A stretch of DNA of 64,000 nucleotides from Sporosarcina psychrophila (GCF_001590685.1 NZ_CP014616.1:3533001-3597000), one strand, 5' to 3'; positions 46,314 to 57,202 are shown, counted from the stretch's first letter. Program-made: numbers and translations. The notes: generated from the sequence alone by a model not told the origin.

Positions 46314-46569
46314 TCTAAAACCACCTGAATATTTTTGTCTCTCTTTTTTTCCAACAGCCCCATTATAACATGATTCACCTTTCTAAGTATTACAGTTGTG
46401 TTTCAATTAAAACTTGAATATAACGTCGATAAACATAGAACGTAGTACTATTATACAATAAAACTAGTAGACCAAAAGTCTAACTCACTTGTTTGTATTC
46501 GACCTTTAGGAGGTAACTCCTCTTTTTTTTGACAATAATATTTGAACTAGCGGATGGTTTTATCAAATG

Positions 46570-47020
46570 ATGAAGAGTTCCGTTGAACTGTGAGGGAAAT
46601 GCGGGAGCTATGTCTAACTGTCAGGGTATTTCTGCTAACTGTGAGGGCTTACTGTCGAACTGTCACGGCATTTCGACATACTCTAAGGGCAACGCCAAAC
46701 TGTCATGGCTTTTCTGCTAACTGTGAGGGCTTACTGTCGAACTGTCACGGCAAGCCGACATACTCTAAGGGCAACACAAAACTGTCATGGCTAATCTGCT
46801 AACTGTTAGGACTTACCGCAGAACTGTCATGGCAAGCCGACATACTCTAAGGGCAGCGCCACACTGTCATGGCATTCCTGCTAACTGTGAGGGCTAACTG
46901 TCGAACTGTCACGGCAAGTCGACATACTCTAAGGGCAACGCCAAACTGTCAGGGTATTTCTGCAAACTCTGAGGACTTACCGCAGAACTGTCACGGCAAG
47001 CCGACATACTCTACTACCAA
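46570..47020. repeat. Phased tandem array 4 (82-bp units)
   Basis: Same core as array 1 (AACTGTSAYGGCA and CTCTAAGGGCAA). GCTAACTGTGAGG-type marks begin at 46634, 46716, 46798, 46880 and 46962, exactly 82 bp apart, with four ~20.5-bp subrepeats each. It lies beyond the cccB terminator, upstream of ftsE. Confidence 0.92.
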
Positions 47021-47044
47021 ACCCCACCCATCCCTCCAATAAAC

Positions 47045-47082
47045 AAAAAAACCGCACCAGGCATATCGCCCAGTTGCGGTTT
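47045..47082 (-). terminator. Terminator of cccB
   Basis: On the minus strand AAACCGCA pairs with TGCGGTTT with an extended inner stem, followed by TTTTTGTTT. Confidence 0.85.
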
Positions 47083-47093
47083 CATTGTAAAAG

Positions 47094-47435
47094 TTATTTT
47101 TTCTCAGCAAGCCATTTTGCAACTGCGTCTGCTTCTTCACCTTTGATAAGACCAGGTGGCATACTGCCGCGGCCGTTGATGATTACGTCATGGATTTCTG
47201 TTTCAGACATATGGTCACCAACTTTTGATAGATCGGGACCCACGCCGCCTTTAAGTTCAAGGTTACCGCCGTGACAAGCGATACAGCTCGTGCTAACCAC
47301 TTTTTCAACGTCTACTGATGCTGTTTCATTACCAGTACCTGTTGTACCCTTATCTTCTTCTTTTGCTTTGTCGCCGCCACATGCCCCAAGGACAAGAACA
47401 GCTCCCAACATAATTGCTAAAAACTTAGTTTTCAT
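47094..47435 (-). CDS. cccB: Cytochrome c-551, membrane lipoprotein
   Basis: 113 residues: lipobox LGAC (Cys near 19), a charged linker rich in E, K, T and G, then a small class I cytochrome c domain with CIACH (heme attachment) and the axial Met in GSMPPG. It carries electrons on the outer face of the membrane. B. subtilis cccB likewise sits between prfB and ftsE. The upstream region has a TGGTATACT extended -10 on the minus strand (near plus 47476-47484). Confidence 0.93.
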   Translation of the reverse strand: MKTKFLAIMLGAVLVLGACGGDKAKEEDKGTTGTGNETASVDVEKVVSTSCIACHGGNLELKGGVGPDLSKVGDHMSETEIHDVIINGRGSMPPGLIKGEEADAVAKWLAEKK

Positions 47436-47721
47436 TTTCTTACCTCCATTTATGAATTATTGTACTGCCTACCTAAGTATACCAAAACAACGTGCATTAA
47501 AATCACCTAGGGATTACCCTAAATTCATCAAACCGTCGACAAATAGCGTCTTCTCAACCTCCACTACAGTTTGTCTCAACTTTGTGAACTCCATTATTAG
47601 ACGTGCCAAACGACTAATAACATTAAAATTACGTCTGTATTAGTTAATATACACATAATCCATGCTTCCAAAACCTCTTTATAGGACTATCCATTTTTTT
47701 CATTAAAGATGTGGGCAAATG
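47436..47721. other. Intergenic region between cccB and prfB
   Basis: Holds the likely cccB promoter (extended -10 near 47476-47484) and a short inverted repeat TAGGG-ATTA-CCCTA (47508-47521). Nothing else is recognised. Confidence 0.4.
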
Positions 47722-47743
47722 AAAAAGCGCACCGAAGTGCACT
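47722..47743 (-). terminator. Terminator of secA-prfB
   Basis: On the minus strand AGTGCAC-TTCG-GTGCGCT, a 7-bp stem with a UUCG tetraloop, followed by TTTTTC. Confidence 0.8.
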
Positions 47744-47761
47744 CCTTTTCATTTCATTTTA

Positions 47762-48866
47762 TTAAGATATACGTGAACGTAAGTAAGCATTGATGAACAG
47801 GTCGATATCGCCATCCATTACCGCACTGACGTTTCCTGTTTCTGCACTCGTCCGATGATCTTTTACCATGGAATACGGGTGGAAAACATATGAACGGATC
47901 TGGCTTCCCCAACCGATTTCTTTTTGATCTCCTCGAATTTCAAGAAGACGTGCTTCTTCTTCTTCGACTCTGATCTGGTAAATTTTCGCTTTCAATAAAT
48001 TGATTGCGCGATCACGGTTTTTAATTTGTGAACGTTCTGTCTGACATGTAACAATTGCGCCAGTTGGAAGATGCGTCATACGGACTGCTGAATCTGTCGT
48101 ATTGACGTGCTGTCCACCCGCACCGCTTGAACGGTACGTATCGATTTTAACATCTTCCATTTTAAGGTCAATGTCAACTTCGCCTTCAAACTCCGGCATT
48201 ACTTCTATTGAAGAGAATGACGTATGGCGTCGGCCTGATGAGTCAAACGGAGAAATCCGAACGAGGCGATGAACGCCTTTTTCTGCTTTTAAATAACCAT
48301 ATGCGTTATGGCCTTTAATTGCCAATGTTACGGATTTCACGCCAGCTTCGTCCCCGGCTTGGTAGTCGAGTGTTTCGACTTTGAAGCCGCGATGTTCAGC
48401 CCAACGTGTGTACATGCGAAGCAACATAGAAGCCCAGTCCTGGGATTCCGTACCACCTGCACCCGAATGAAGTTCAAGAACCGCACTATTCGCATCAAAT
48501 TCATCACTGAGTAGCATTTGCAGTTCGAATTCATCGAGCTTCTTCTTGAATCCCTTCAACTCTACGCCAAGATCTTCTTGCATCTCTGCATCGTTTTCCT
48601 CGCGTAATAGTTCAAGCGTCATTTCAAGGTTTTCTTGTTCATCAGTCAACTCCGTGTACTCGCCGACAACGTCTTTCAACGCATTCGACTCGGAGATTAC
48701 TTTTTGTGCACCTTCCTGGCTATCCCAGAAACCTGGCTCTAGCATTGCTTCATCTAACTCTTGAATTCGTGCCTCTTTGTTTTCTAAGTCAAAGAGACCC
48801 CCTAAAGTCCGCTAATTTCTTAGCTGATTTGTCGAGCTCGTTGCGTACATCGGATAATTCCATCAT
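47762..48866 (-). CDS. prfB: Peptide chain release factor 2, with programmed +1 frameshift
   Basis: RF2 terminates at UGA/UAA. The gene begins at the ATG at 48866 (AGGAGGAA RBS). After 25 codons the frame meets TGA at 48789-48791, within the classical slippery context CTT-TGA-C preceded by an internal Shine-Dalgarno AGGGGG (GAC TTT AGG GGG TCT CTT TGA C). A +1 shift then leads into the 342-codon main frame, for a total of about 367 residues (B. subtilis: 366). SPF (RISPFDS) and GGQ (SGAGGQHVN) motifs are intact. This is autoregulation, not a pseudogene. secA lies 36 bp upstream. Confidence 0.96.
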
Positions 48867-48901
48867 AATAGTTTCCTCCTGAATTTGGGTTGCCCGGTAA
48901 C

Positions 48902-51409
48902 TTATGCATTACCGTGGCAGTTTTTATATTTCTTCCCGCTGCCGCATGGGCATGGATCGTTACGACCGATGTTTACTGCGCGACGCACTGGTTTCTTACG
49001 CACTTGCTCGCCATCCTCTTTCGGATTAACGGCCTGTGCTTTAACAACTTCTTCACGTTCAAGGTTGTTGCGAATTTCTGCTTTCATCACATATTTCGCT
49101 GAATCGGCTTCAATCGATGCGACCATTTCCTCAAACATTGCAAATCCTTCCGCCTGATACTCACGAAGCGGATCAGTTTGACCATATGCACGTAAATGGA
49201 TACCGTGACGCAATTGATCCATCGCGTCAATATGATCTGTCCATTTCGAGTCAATGGCACGAAGCAAGACGACTTTTTCGAATTCGCGCATGCGCTCTTC
49301 CGACATTTCCTCTTCCTTCTCATCGTACCGTTCAGTAACAGCTTCTTGGATCAACGATGTCAATTCCTCAACCGATTTCTCTTCCATAGCCACAGTTGTT
49401 ATACGACCGTCCGGGAGTATATTTGCGCCCAAGAAATCTTCGAGTCCTTTTAGATTCCAATCGCTTTCTTTTTCTTCCGTCGTATGAATTGCCACAGCAT
49501 TTGCAATTACATTCGACAGCATTTTCTCTAGTACGCCACGAATGTTTTCTGACTCTAGAATTTCATTCCGTTCTTTGTAGATGATTTCACGCTGCAGGCG
49601 TAATACATCATCATACTGCAGCAAACGTTTCCGTGCATCAAAGTTATTTCCCTCTACCCGTTTCTGAGCAGATTCAACCGAACGCGATACCATTTTCGAC
49701 TGAATTGGCGTCGTGTCGTCCATACCAAGTTTCGTCATCATCGACTTCATTTGGTCCGAACCGAAACGGCGCATTAATTCATCTTCAAGCGATAAATAGA
49801 ACTGCGTCACACCCGGATCCCCTTGACGACCAGAACGTCCACGTAGCTGGTTGTCAATTCGACGCGACTCATGTCGTTCTGTACCAAGAACCGCGAGACC
49901 GCCAAGCTCCTGCACGCCTTCTTCAAGTTTAATATCCGTACCACGGCCCGCCATATTCGTCGCAATTGTCACAGCGCCTTTATGACCGGCTTCCAAAATG
50001 ATTTCCGCTTCACGACTGTGGTTTTTCGCATTTAAAACATTATGCTTCACACCGTATTTTGTCAAATGCTTAGAAATAATCTCAGACGTTTCAATCGCAA
50101 CTGTACCAACAAGAACTGGTTGCCCTTTGTCATTCCGTTCTTTGATGTCCTCCGCAACTGCCTGGTATTTACCTTCCATTGAAGAGTAAATAAGATCTGC
50201 ACGGTCATCACGGATTAGCGGACGATTCGTCGGTATAGCAATGACGTTCATGTTGTAAATATTACGGAATTCTTCTTCTTCCGTTTTCGCTGTCCCAGTC
50301 ATACCGGACAGTTTGTCATACATACGGAAGTAGTTTTGGAACGTAATTGTTGCAAGAGTCATCGTTTCATTCTGAACTTCTAGGCCTTCTTTTGCTTCAA
50401 TCGCTTGGTGAAGTCCATCACTGTAGCGACGACCTTTCATAAGACGTCCTGTAAATGAATCGACAATGACGACTTCGCCTTCTTGAACAACATAATCGAC
50501 ATCAATATGCATACTCGCATGTGCTTTCAACGATTGGTTAATCGCATGGTTAAGTGTCGTATGTTCCAAATCGAATAAGTTATCAATACTGAATGCAGCT
50601 TCCGATTTCTCGATACCACTTTCTGTCAAGACGACACCTTTCGTCGACTCATCATATGAATAATCTTCTTCTTTTTTGAGTGATTGTGTAAATTTATTTG
50701 CCAAGCGATACAATTCTGCCGCTTTCGCAGCTTGCCCTGAAATGATTAGTGGTGTACGCGCTTCGTCAATTAAGATCGAGTCAACCTCATCTATAACTGC
50801 GTAGAACAGCGGTCGCTGCACTTTATGTTCATTATAAAGCACCATGTTATCACGTAAGTAATCGAAACCGAGTTCGTTGTTCGTGCTATACGTGATATCC
50901 GCACTGTACGCTTCCCGTTTCTCTTCTTTCGATAAACTATTTAAGTTCAGACCAACTGAGAATCCGAGAAACTCATAAAGTAGCGCCATTTCCGTCGCAT
51001 CACGACTTGCAAGGTATTCGTTCACGGTTACAACGTGTACGCCTTGACCCGCAAGTGCGTTCAAATAAACCGAAAGCGTTGACGTCAACGTCTTCCCTTC
51101 ACCGGTTTTCATCTCCGCGATATTGCCCTCGTGTAAAGCAGCAGCCCCAATAATTTGCACACGGAATGGATACATGCCAAGAACACGTTTCGACGCTTCG
51201 CGAACGACTGCAAAAGCCTCAGCCTGAAGATCATCAAGCGTTTCTCCTTTTAAGAAACGTTCTTTGAATTCAGTTGTTTTTGCTGTCAGTTGTTCATCCG
51301 TAAGCTGTTCCATTTGTGTTGCAAGCGCTTCGACCTTGTCCGCAATCTTGTCAAGACGCTTCAAATCTCGTTTATTCATATCAAACATTTTATTCAATAC
51401 GCTAAGCAT
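48902..51409 (-). CDS. secA: Preprotein translocase ATPase SecA
   Basis: 835 residues. Motor of the Sec export pathway. Walker A lies in [11 protein letters not shown], Walker B in VIDEVDS, and [10 protein letters not shown] is the arginine-finger region. The C-terminal zinc/SecB-type tail [14 protein letters not shown] is complete. The start [10 protein letters not shown] matches B. subtilis. Gene order hpf-secA-prfB is conserved. Confidence 0.97.
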   Translation of the reverse strand: MLSVLNKMFDMNKRDLKRLDKIADKVEALATQMEQLTDEQLTAKTTEFKERFLKGETLDDLQAEAFAVVREASKRVLGMYPFRVQIIGAAALHEGNIAEMKTGEGKTLTSTLSVYLNALAGQGVHVVTVNEYLASRDATEMALLYEFLGFSVGLNLNSLSKEEKREAYSADITYSTNNELGFDYLRDNMVLYNEHKVQRPLFYAVIDEVDSILIDEARTPLIISGQAAKAAELYRLANKFTQSLKKEEDYSYDESTKGVVLTESGIEKSEAAFSIDNLFDLEHTTLNHAINQSLKAHASMHIDVDYVVQEGEVVIVDSFTGRLMKGRRYSDGLHQAIEAKEGLEVQNETMTLATITFQNYFRMYDKLSGMTGTAKTEEEEFRNIYNMNVIAIPTNRPLIRDDRADLIYSSMEGKYQAVAEDIKERNDKGQPVLVGTVAIETSEIISKHLTKYGVKHNVLNAKNHSREAEIILEAGHKGAVTIATNMAGRGTDIKLEEGVQELGGLAVLGTERHESRRIDNQLRGRSGRQGDPGVTQFYLSLEDELMRRFGSDQMKSMMTKLGMDDTTPIQSKMVSRSVESAQKRVEGNNFDARKRLLQYDDVLRLQREIIYKERNEILESENIRGVLEKMLSNVIANAVAIHTTEEKESDWNLKGLEDFLGANILPDGRITTVAMEEKSVEELTSLIQEAVTERYDEKEEEMSEERMREFEKVVLLRAIDSKWTDHIDAMDQLRHGIHLRAYGQTDPLREYQAEGFAMFEEMVASIEADSAKYVMKAEIRNNLEREEVVKAQAVNPKEDGEQVRKKPVRRAVNIGRNDPCPCGSGKKYKNCHGNA

Positions 51410-51575
51410 TTAGGTCACATCCTCATTAGGTTCACCCTTCATTTTAACACTGTGAATTGCACGGTGCAAATGGTCTAGCCAAAACACATTAAGGAAATTT
51501 TGTATTGCGTGATGGGAGGACCATAATACGCGGGTATAATAGGTTTTTCCGCTCGTCCCCCACTATTGGAAATCA

Positions 51576-51613
51576 AAATAAGACCCCTAAGCAGTATTCC
51601 CGCTTAGGGGTCT
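51576..51613 (-). terminator. Terminator of hpf
   Basis: On the minus strand AGACCCCTAAGC pairs perfectly with GCTTAGGGGTCT and is followed by TATTTTGATTT. Confidence 0.88.
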
Positions 51614-51632
51614 TCCAAACTCAATTATCTAT

Positions 51633-52199
51633 TTAGCTTGTTTCAATTAAGCCATATTTACCATCGCTACGTTTATAAACGATGTTTGTTCCATCAGAAT
51701 CGGAATCTGTGAAGACGAAGAAATCGTGGCCAAGCATGTTCATTTGAAGAATTGCTTCTTCTTGGTCCATCGGTTTTAAATCAAAATTCTTAGTTCGGAC
51801 GATCGCAAATGCCTGATCTTCTTCCCCATTTGCATCACTGTTTTTCTCTTCGCTTTTATTGACTGATGCGAAGAATGCTGCAACGCCTTCACGTTCACGG
51901 AACTTACGGTTTACTTTTGTTTTATATTTTCGAATTTGACGCTCTAACTTGTCAACAATCAAGTCGATAGCTGCATATAAATCGTTATGACGTTCCTCTG
52001 CACGAAGCGTTAAGTTTTTCATAGGAATTGTTACTTCCACTTTAGTTTGCTTATCATTGTAAACTTTCAAATTCACATGTGCAGTTGCGTTCGCATTTTC
52101 ATCGAAGTATCTTTCGATTTTTTGCAATTTCTTCTCGACATGTTCACGAATTGCCGGAGTTACCTCGATATTTTCACCGCGAATATTAAAATCTAACAT
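51633..52199 (-). CDS. hpf: Long-form ribosome hibernation promoting factor
   Basis: 188 residues: N-terminal HPF/YfiA domain (1-100, FNIRGENIEVTPAIREHVEKKL) and a C-terminal dimerisation domain (about 125-188, FDLKPMDQEEAILQMNMLGHDFFVF). Long HPF joins two 70S ribosomes into inactive 100S dimers. RBS AAAGGAGGAG is strong. In B. subtilis (yvyD) it is a sigma-B/sigma-H target; I see no clear promoter of that type here. Confidence 0.95.
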   Translation of the reverse strand: MLDFNIRGENIEVTPAIREHVEKKLQKIERYFDENANATAHVNLKVYNDKQTKVEVTIPMKNLTLRAEERHNDLYAAIDLIVDKLERQIRKYKTKVNRKFREREGVAAFFASVNKSEEKNSDANGEEDQAFAIVRTKNFDLKPMDQEEAILQMNMLGHDFFVFTDSDSDGTNIVYKRSDGKYGLIETS

Positions 52200-52318
52200 A
52201 TGAACTCCTCCTTTAAGTTAACCTATACAGTACACTTCTACACATTCCCCATAAAGTCCTTCTAAAAACATTTAGAAAATTAAATATATTGTCGATTTGT
52301 GACGAATACGTTCAAAAA

Positions 52319-52723
52319 TTACTTTTTTTCGTCCTTTATAGCGCTACCCAATGCACTTTCAGAGCGTCTGCGAAGTTTAAGCTCTTCGACGATTAAATGT
52401 TCAATTTCTACGTTTTCATCAAAATCATAACCGTACATGTATCCCCCACTATATGGCTTCTTCCACACAATTACGCCTTGCAGGTCGATTAATTTTTCAT
52501 AAAGTGTGAATTTGATATGCAAGCGGACAGATTCACGTTCAAGAGGAATATCGAACTTCGCAAAAAGCTTTGCACCACCAGGACTGATGTCCAAGAAATG
52601 ACATTCGCCCGGGCTCGATTCTATATCCGTTCCATTTTCAACGACAATCCGGAATTCAGCTACAAGCGGTTCCCCAAATGTATACCTAAAATATTCAGTC
52701 CGTTTATAAAGCATCTTCTCCAC
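52319..52723 (-). CDS. PilZ-domain protein
   Basis: 134 residues. The PilZ motifs are visible: an N-terminal RTEYFRY (degenerate RxxxR) and DISPGGAKLF (D/NxSxxG). A bound c-di-GMP dimer is therefore likely. There is no YcgR N-domain. It sits between the chemoreceptor genes and hpf and, with the GGDEF protein, suggests c-di-GMP control of motility or attachment; that link is inferred. Confidence 0.82.
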   Translation of the reverse strand: MEKMLYKRTEYFRYTFGEPLVAEFRIVVENGTDIESSPGECHFLDISPGGAKLFAKFDIPLERESVRLHIKFTLYEKLIDLQGVIVWKKPYSGGYMYGYDFDENVEIEHLIVEELKLRRRSESALGSAIKDEKK

Positions 52724-52777
52724 TCCGTTCTAACGCACCAAGATTTGTTTCTCTCATTATAGCAGACTACTTAACTT

Positions 52778-54253
52778 TCAACGAACTTCAGCCAAGCTTG
52801 CCGTTCTTCGCATTGTCCCGTCCAGCGTCGTCACAATCTGCTCATTGTCTACAACCGTTCCATGAATCGTAGCGTTCACTTCTTCCAGTGATGCACTCGA
52901 TTCTGTCAGTAAGTCAGCAAATGAGCTTGTCATACGCCCGATGTCCATCGTTTCCTTTGTAATTGAAGCCATCTTGTCGTCAATCATGCCAAACTTCCGG
53001 TGAAGGTCACTCAATGTGTTGTGCATGAGTCCGATTTTCATTTCAGCGTCCACCGACAATGCTGCCTGTGTAACAAGTTTTCCTGTACTGTTCGTCAAAT
53101 TGGCACGCGAGCGATCATTCATCGTGTTGACATTTTCCAAATTGCCATTTATTTCAACCAATGTCACCGCCGTTAATCCAGCAAGTTTCCTGATTTCATC
53201 CGCGACAACCGCGAACCCTTTGCCGTGCTCCCCTGCGCGAGCCGCTTCAATCGACGCGTTCAATGCAAGAAGATTCGTTTGTCCCGTAATCGTCTCAATC
53301 GACTTGGCAAGCGCATTCGTCTTCTCGATATTCTCAGTAAGCGCATCAAATGATCCGTTCAAATCAGTGAGATAAGCTTCCACTTCTTGCATACCTGTAC
53401 GCAAGTTTTGCATGACTTCCACCATGTCTGCAGATTCAGCGCGAAGACTAGCTGTGTTTTCATTCATAAGGTGCGTTTCCTTATGCATATCAGCTACATC
53501 ATCTTGCGTGCGTTGTGCATTTTTTGCGATGTTCGCAATTTGAAATGCTTCCTGTTCAACACTTGCTGAAACACCATCCATAATTGTCAGCAGTTCCTTC
53601 TGTGCTTCCAAATGTCGTCCAGCCGTCTCACCAATCGCCGTCAAATCAGCTGCAACCTGTTCAATCCCTTCATTCAACGAACGATGCTTACTCTCTTCTA
53701 AAAGCGTGTGTGCTGCCTGCTCAGTCGTAAATAAATCGACTTGCATTTCCAACTTTTTCGTCTGCTTTATTTGGATGAACAGCCCCACTGACATCAAGAT
53801 CAGCACAAGCGCCAAACTTCCTTTGCTCGCTGCAATTTGCTCTTGATACGGATAGTTCATTAAAAATACGACCAGAACAGCAAGGGACAGCGCAAAACCA
53901 TAGGTCATAATCCGCATGGATAAATGAACACTTGCAATACCTGCTATGAAAAACGCGATTCCAGCTGTCGCAACAGACGGTTCCCCTATAACCCCATTCA
54001 ATATCGCGGCAAATCCCGTCACGCCTAGGACAATCCATGGAAACATGCGTTCAAAAATAGCGACCTTTTTCGCCAATGCATAAAACAATAACGTAACAAC
54101 AACCGGTATCGCCATACTCACTGTCTTCAGCATACCTTGCCCCGTAACAAAATAAAAAATCAAGCCGATGAAACTAGAACCACCAAGTGTCACAAATAGA
54201 ATGAAGTTCTTATTCGAAAATTCCTTCTGCCGCATGGTATCCACAGTGTGCAT
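52778..54253 (-). CDS. Chemoreceptor with six-TM membrane module
   Basis: 491 residues: about six TM helices (15-150), little or no extracellular domain and no HAMP, then a coiled coil and MCP signalling domain (about 170-491) with the hairpin tip ([20 protein letters not shown], then [15 protein letters not shown]). Input is probably sensed inside the membrane or by a cytosolic segment. RBS GGGGG. It is a paralogue of the gene at 54824, from which a repeat array separates it. Confidence 0.88.
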   Translation of the reverse strand: MHTVDTMRQKEFSNKNFILFVTLGGSSFIGLIFYFVTGQGMLKTVSMAIPVVVTLLFYALAKKVAIFERMFPWIVLGVTGFAAILNGVIGEPSVATAGIAFFIAGIASVHLSMRIMTYGFALSLAVLVVFLMNYPYQEQIAASKGSLALVLILMSVGLFIQIKQTKKLEMQVDLFTTEQAAHTLLEESKHRSLNEGIEQVAADLTAIGETAGRHLEAQKELLTIMDGVSASVEQEAFQIANIAKNAQRTQDDVADMHKETHLMNENTASLRAESADMVEVMQNLRTGMQEVEAYLTDLNGSFDALTENIEKTNALAKSIETITGQTNLLALNASIEAARAGEHGKGFAVVADEIRKLAGLTAVTLVEINGNLENVNTMNDRSRANLTNSTGKLVTQAALSVDAEMKIGLMHNTLSDLHRKFGMIDDKMASITKETMDIGRMTSSFADLLTESSASLEEVNATIHGTVVDNEQIVTTLDGTMRRTASLAEVR

Positions 54254-54324
54254 TCATAATCCCCCTTAGAAGTCCCTATCTATATACCTATCTCACTTGC
54301 CGTTGATTGAATTATCCAACATAT

Positions 54325-54790
54325 TACTGTGAACCGATCATAAACAATGCATGACCGAGCATATACAACGCACAACCGATCATATATCATCCCAACCAAG
54401 CATATACAACGCACAACCGATCATATAACATCCTAACCAAGCATAAACAACGCACAATCGATCATATATCATCCCAACCAAGCATAAACCCCGCACGACC
54501 GAGCATATATCACGCCAACCAATCATAAGCAACGCACGACCGAGCATATATCTTCCTAACCAATCATAAGCAACGCACAACCGAGCATATATCACCCTAA
54601 TCAATCATAACCAACGCACGTCCGAGCATATATCTTCCTAACCAAGCATATACAACGCACAACCGATCATATAACATCCTAACCAAGCATAAACAACGCA
54701 CAATCGATCATATTACACGCCAACCAATCATAAACAGCACACAACCGAGCATATATCACCCTTACCAATCATATACAATACACGACCGGC
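54325..54790. repeat. Phased tandem array 5 (41-bp units)
   Basis: Reverse orientation of the array 2 family: AACCGATCATA and AACCAAGCATA units alternate. Starts at 54374, 54415 and 54456 are exactly 41 bp apart. It lies between two chemoreceptor genes. Open frames in it are repeat artefacts. Confidence 0.9.
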
Positions 54791-54823
54791 AAATAATTCC
54801 CCCAAAAACGGGACAACATTGCA

Positions 54824-56293
54824 TTAGTTTCTTATCCGAACAGCTTCCTCATGTGTTTCATTGATATACGTGGCGATTTGTTGTTGTTCTTCAGTCAGTT
54901 CGGTCAACGTAGCATTCAGTTCTTCCACAGCCGCGGTACTTTGCTCGACAATCGCCGCAAAATCCATCGTCCGTTCTTGAATTAATGCACTGTCTTCCGT
55001 AATTTTGCCGAAGTCTTGGATGAAAATCGATAATACCTTCTGCAATTTCGTCATCGTTTCAAACAAATCTATAAAGGTCGCACTAGACTCGTCTGCTACT
55101 GCAGTCTGCATCGTCACTTGCTCCAGTCCATCTCCAAGTTTTTTAACGGCTATTTCGTTGTAATTGTTCACTTCTATCAAGTTTGCATCAATTTTAGTTA
55201 AGGTCTCTCTTGTAAGTCCGGCCAATTTCCGAATTTCTTCCGCAACTACCGCAAACCCTTTTCCTTGTTCTCCTGCACGCGCAGCTTCAATCGAGGCGTT
55301 CAGCGCAAGTAAATTTGTCTGTTCCGTGATGGCTTTAATCGCACTTGCGAAAACGTTCGTTTCGTCAATTTTACTTGATAATATACCAAACGTTTCATTT
55401 AGATCAGTAAAAAAAGTAGTGAAAGAATCAATGCTTTCTTTTAACTGTGCAATTTTCATAGTGCCATCTTCGGCTTTTCGGCCTGCTTCATTCGCCTGAA
55501 TCACGACCTCACCTAAGCCTTCAGCAATAACTTGAACCGATTCGTAAGTGTGTTCTGCATTTTCAGCGATGTCCGAAATATGATCTGCCTGATGTTGACT
55601 TCCGATACTTACTTCATTAACAGCCGCAAGCATTTCACGCTGAGATGTGGCAGATGTCTCCGAATTTGAACGAAGATACGCAAGGTTCGATGTAATCTTT
55701 CCAACCGCCTCGTCAAGCTTTGCAGCAAGTGCCCCTTCTTCGCGCACCTTAAGTTCTGTTAGTTCGACAAGCTCCTCCACATGCATGAACATCCGCCCAT
55801 TTTGACGGACAAGCAAGAATAAGACAAGCCCTGCTAGGAAATGAAGTAGTAATAGATTTGTCCCGCTTCCTCCGACGAGTTCAGGAGCAATAAAAAATTG
55901 ATTATTTATTATCATGGCAATGAAACTCAGTACAAAACCAAACGCCATAATGGCCATCTTGCCATGAATTGAACCTATCACCAAAATAAGGATGATGATC
56001 CCTATTGTCCCTAGATTCGCTTCTGAAAAAAAGATGACCCCCATCGCTATTGCAAAATTCATGACGAGTAATAGATATGGCAGAAGAAGTGACAATACCT
56101 CAACTTTTTTACTAAGAAAATAGAATAGAATCGCGAGTGCAAAAGGTATGGCAACAGACAATTGAATAGCAATCGGCGAGCGTTGTATGAGTTGGGCTAG
56201 TAAACCCAGCCCTGCAGCAAGTGCAAATCCAATCATCATAATCGAGTTTTTCCGAAGCCAATCTGCCCGCTTTAATTGAGTAATATTCATCAT
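54824..56293 (-). CDS. Chemoreceptor with six-TM membrane module (paralogue)
   Basis: 489 residues; same architecture as the protein at 52778: six TM helices (about 15-165), no HAMP, MCP signalling domain with [20 protein letters not shown] and RKLAGLT at the tip. The two differ mainly in the membrane part, suggesting different stimuli. It lies directly downstream of fliT's terminator region in the reverse-reading order, upstream of array 5. Confidence 0.88.
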   Translation of the reverse strand: MMNITQLKRADWLRKNSIMMIGFALAAGLGLLAQLIQRSPIAIQLSVAIPFALAILFYFLSKKVEVLSLLLPYLLLVMNFAIAMGVIFFSEANLGTIGIIILILVIGSIHGKMAIMAFGFVLSFIAMIINNQFFIAPELVGGSGTNLLLLHFLAGLVLFLLVRQNGRMFMHVEELVELTELKVREEGALAAKLDEAVGKITSNLAYLRSNSETSATSQREMLAAVNEVSIGSQHQADHISDIAENAEHTYESVQVIAEGLGEVVIQANEAGRKAEDGTMKIAQLKESIDSFTTFFTDLNETFGILSSKIDETNVFASAIKAITEQTNLLALNASIEAARAGEQGKGFAVVAEEIRKLAGLTRETLTKIDANLIEVNNYNEIAVKKLGDGLEQVTMQTAVADESSATFIDLFETMTKLQKVLSIFIQDFGKITEDSALIQERTMDFAAIVEQSTAAVEELNATLTELTEEQQQIATYINETHEEAVRIRN

Positions 56294-56410
56294 CTATTTC
56301 CCCTTTGACATCAATTTTCCCTACACTAAATTTCCCATTAATCGTTCTATGTAAAATGTACCATTAATGAACCATCATTCATACGGGCATAATTAACTAA
56401 TTATTCAATA

Positions 56411-56444
56411 AAAAAACCAGTCAGAGAATTAATCTCCAACCGGG
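56411..56444 (-). terminator. Terminator of flaG-fliD-fliS-fliT
   Basis: On the minus strand CCGGTTGGAGA pairs with TCTCTGACTGG (three internal mismatches or wobbles), followed by TTTTTTTA. Confidence 0.75.
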
Positions 56445-56450
56445 TAGTAG

Positions 56451-56804
56451 TTATTGCTTCGTATCGTAAAATGTACCATCTCGCGCTACATTGCTGTAAG
56501 GATTGACGTAGTTTTTCATATTGTCTTTCTTCGCTTGTGATTCCACGATGTCTGTACGAATCAGTTGTGTAAATTGAGCAAGTTTCTTTTGGACATCCGC
56601 TTCTGTTTCGACAAGACTTCTGCCAAACACTTCTTCTTCGGGCGTGAACGGGGCGGCAATATGCGGTTGCAACTTATCACGATCATCGAGAAGTGCTTCG
56701 ATGCCCGCAATCGTCTCATCCCGCTTATCTACCGCTGTTTCTTGCGACAACCTCACTAATTTTCCCGTCACATCACGCCACGCTATCAGCGCAGGCCGAA
56801 TCAT
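56451..56804 (-). CDS. fliT: Flagellar chaperone FliT
   Basis: 117 residues, mostly helical, typical of FliT, the chaperone for FliD export. Little conserved sequence is visible; the call rests on length, 4-bp overlap with fliS and position after fliS. Confidence 0.75.
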   Translation of the reverse strand: MIRPALIAWRDVTGKLVRLSQETAVDKRDETIAGIEALLDDRDKLQPHIAAPFTPEEEVFGRSLVETEADVQKKLAQFTQLIRTDIVESQAKKDNMKNYVNPYSNVARDGTFYDTKQ

Positions 56805-57202
56805 ATTTCATCTACGTTCGCGTACTGTTTCTGCCGGTTAATCTGAATAACCTGCTTCCAGGTATCGCGGAACTCCGTAATAATTGCTGACGCTTCATCG
56901 AACAGGGCACTGTCGTTTTTAATATTGCCGTCAATCAGTCTGCTGTTTGCAAACTCATAGAGGACAAGCATATTTTGTGAAACTGGGTACGACTTATCGA
57001 GCGTCAACATGAGCTCAGAAATGATTGCTTGTGCTTTTTGGACAGCCTTGTTCTTTTCTTCAATATTATTGTCATTCATCGCTCTTTTTGCTTGTAGAAT
57101 GAATTTCAAACAGCCATTGTAGAGCATAAGTGTCAGCTCGCCTGGCGTTGATGTATTTACAGAGTTGTTTTGATAGGTTGCATAAGGGTTGTTGATAGCC
57201 AT
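56801..57202 (-). CDS. fliS: Flagellin chaperone FliS
   Basis: 133 residues. NNPYATYQNNSVNTSTPGELTLMLYNGCLKFI is the FliS family start (key part: STPGELTLMLYNGCLKF). FliS binds flagellin C-termini before export. It overlaps fliT and follows fliD by 36 bp. Confidence 0.95.
   Translation of the reverse strand: MAINNPYATYQNNSVNTSTPGELTLMLYNGCLKFILQAKRAMNDNNIEEKNKAVQKAQAIISELMLTLDKSYPVSQNMLVLYEFANSRLIDGNIKNDSALFDEASAIITEFRDTWKQVIQINRQKQYANVDEI

Noticed and set aside
46508..46530. AGGAG-GTAA-CTCCT hairpin with nine-base T-run on the plus strand
   Set aside because: It looks like a terminator but no plus-strand gene lies upstream and the stem is only five bases; left unannotated.
46590..46802. 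Open frame and possible CRISPR in array 4
   Set aside because: There is no constant repeat with unrelated spacers; all parts of the 82-bp unit are related to each other, and no cas genes are present. It is a phased tandem array.
54380..54604. Open frame over array 5 with repeated peptide (YARLCVAYDWLG type)
   Set aside because: A direct product of the repeat units; no independent coding evidence.
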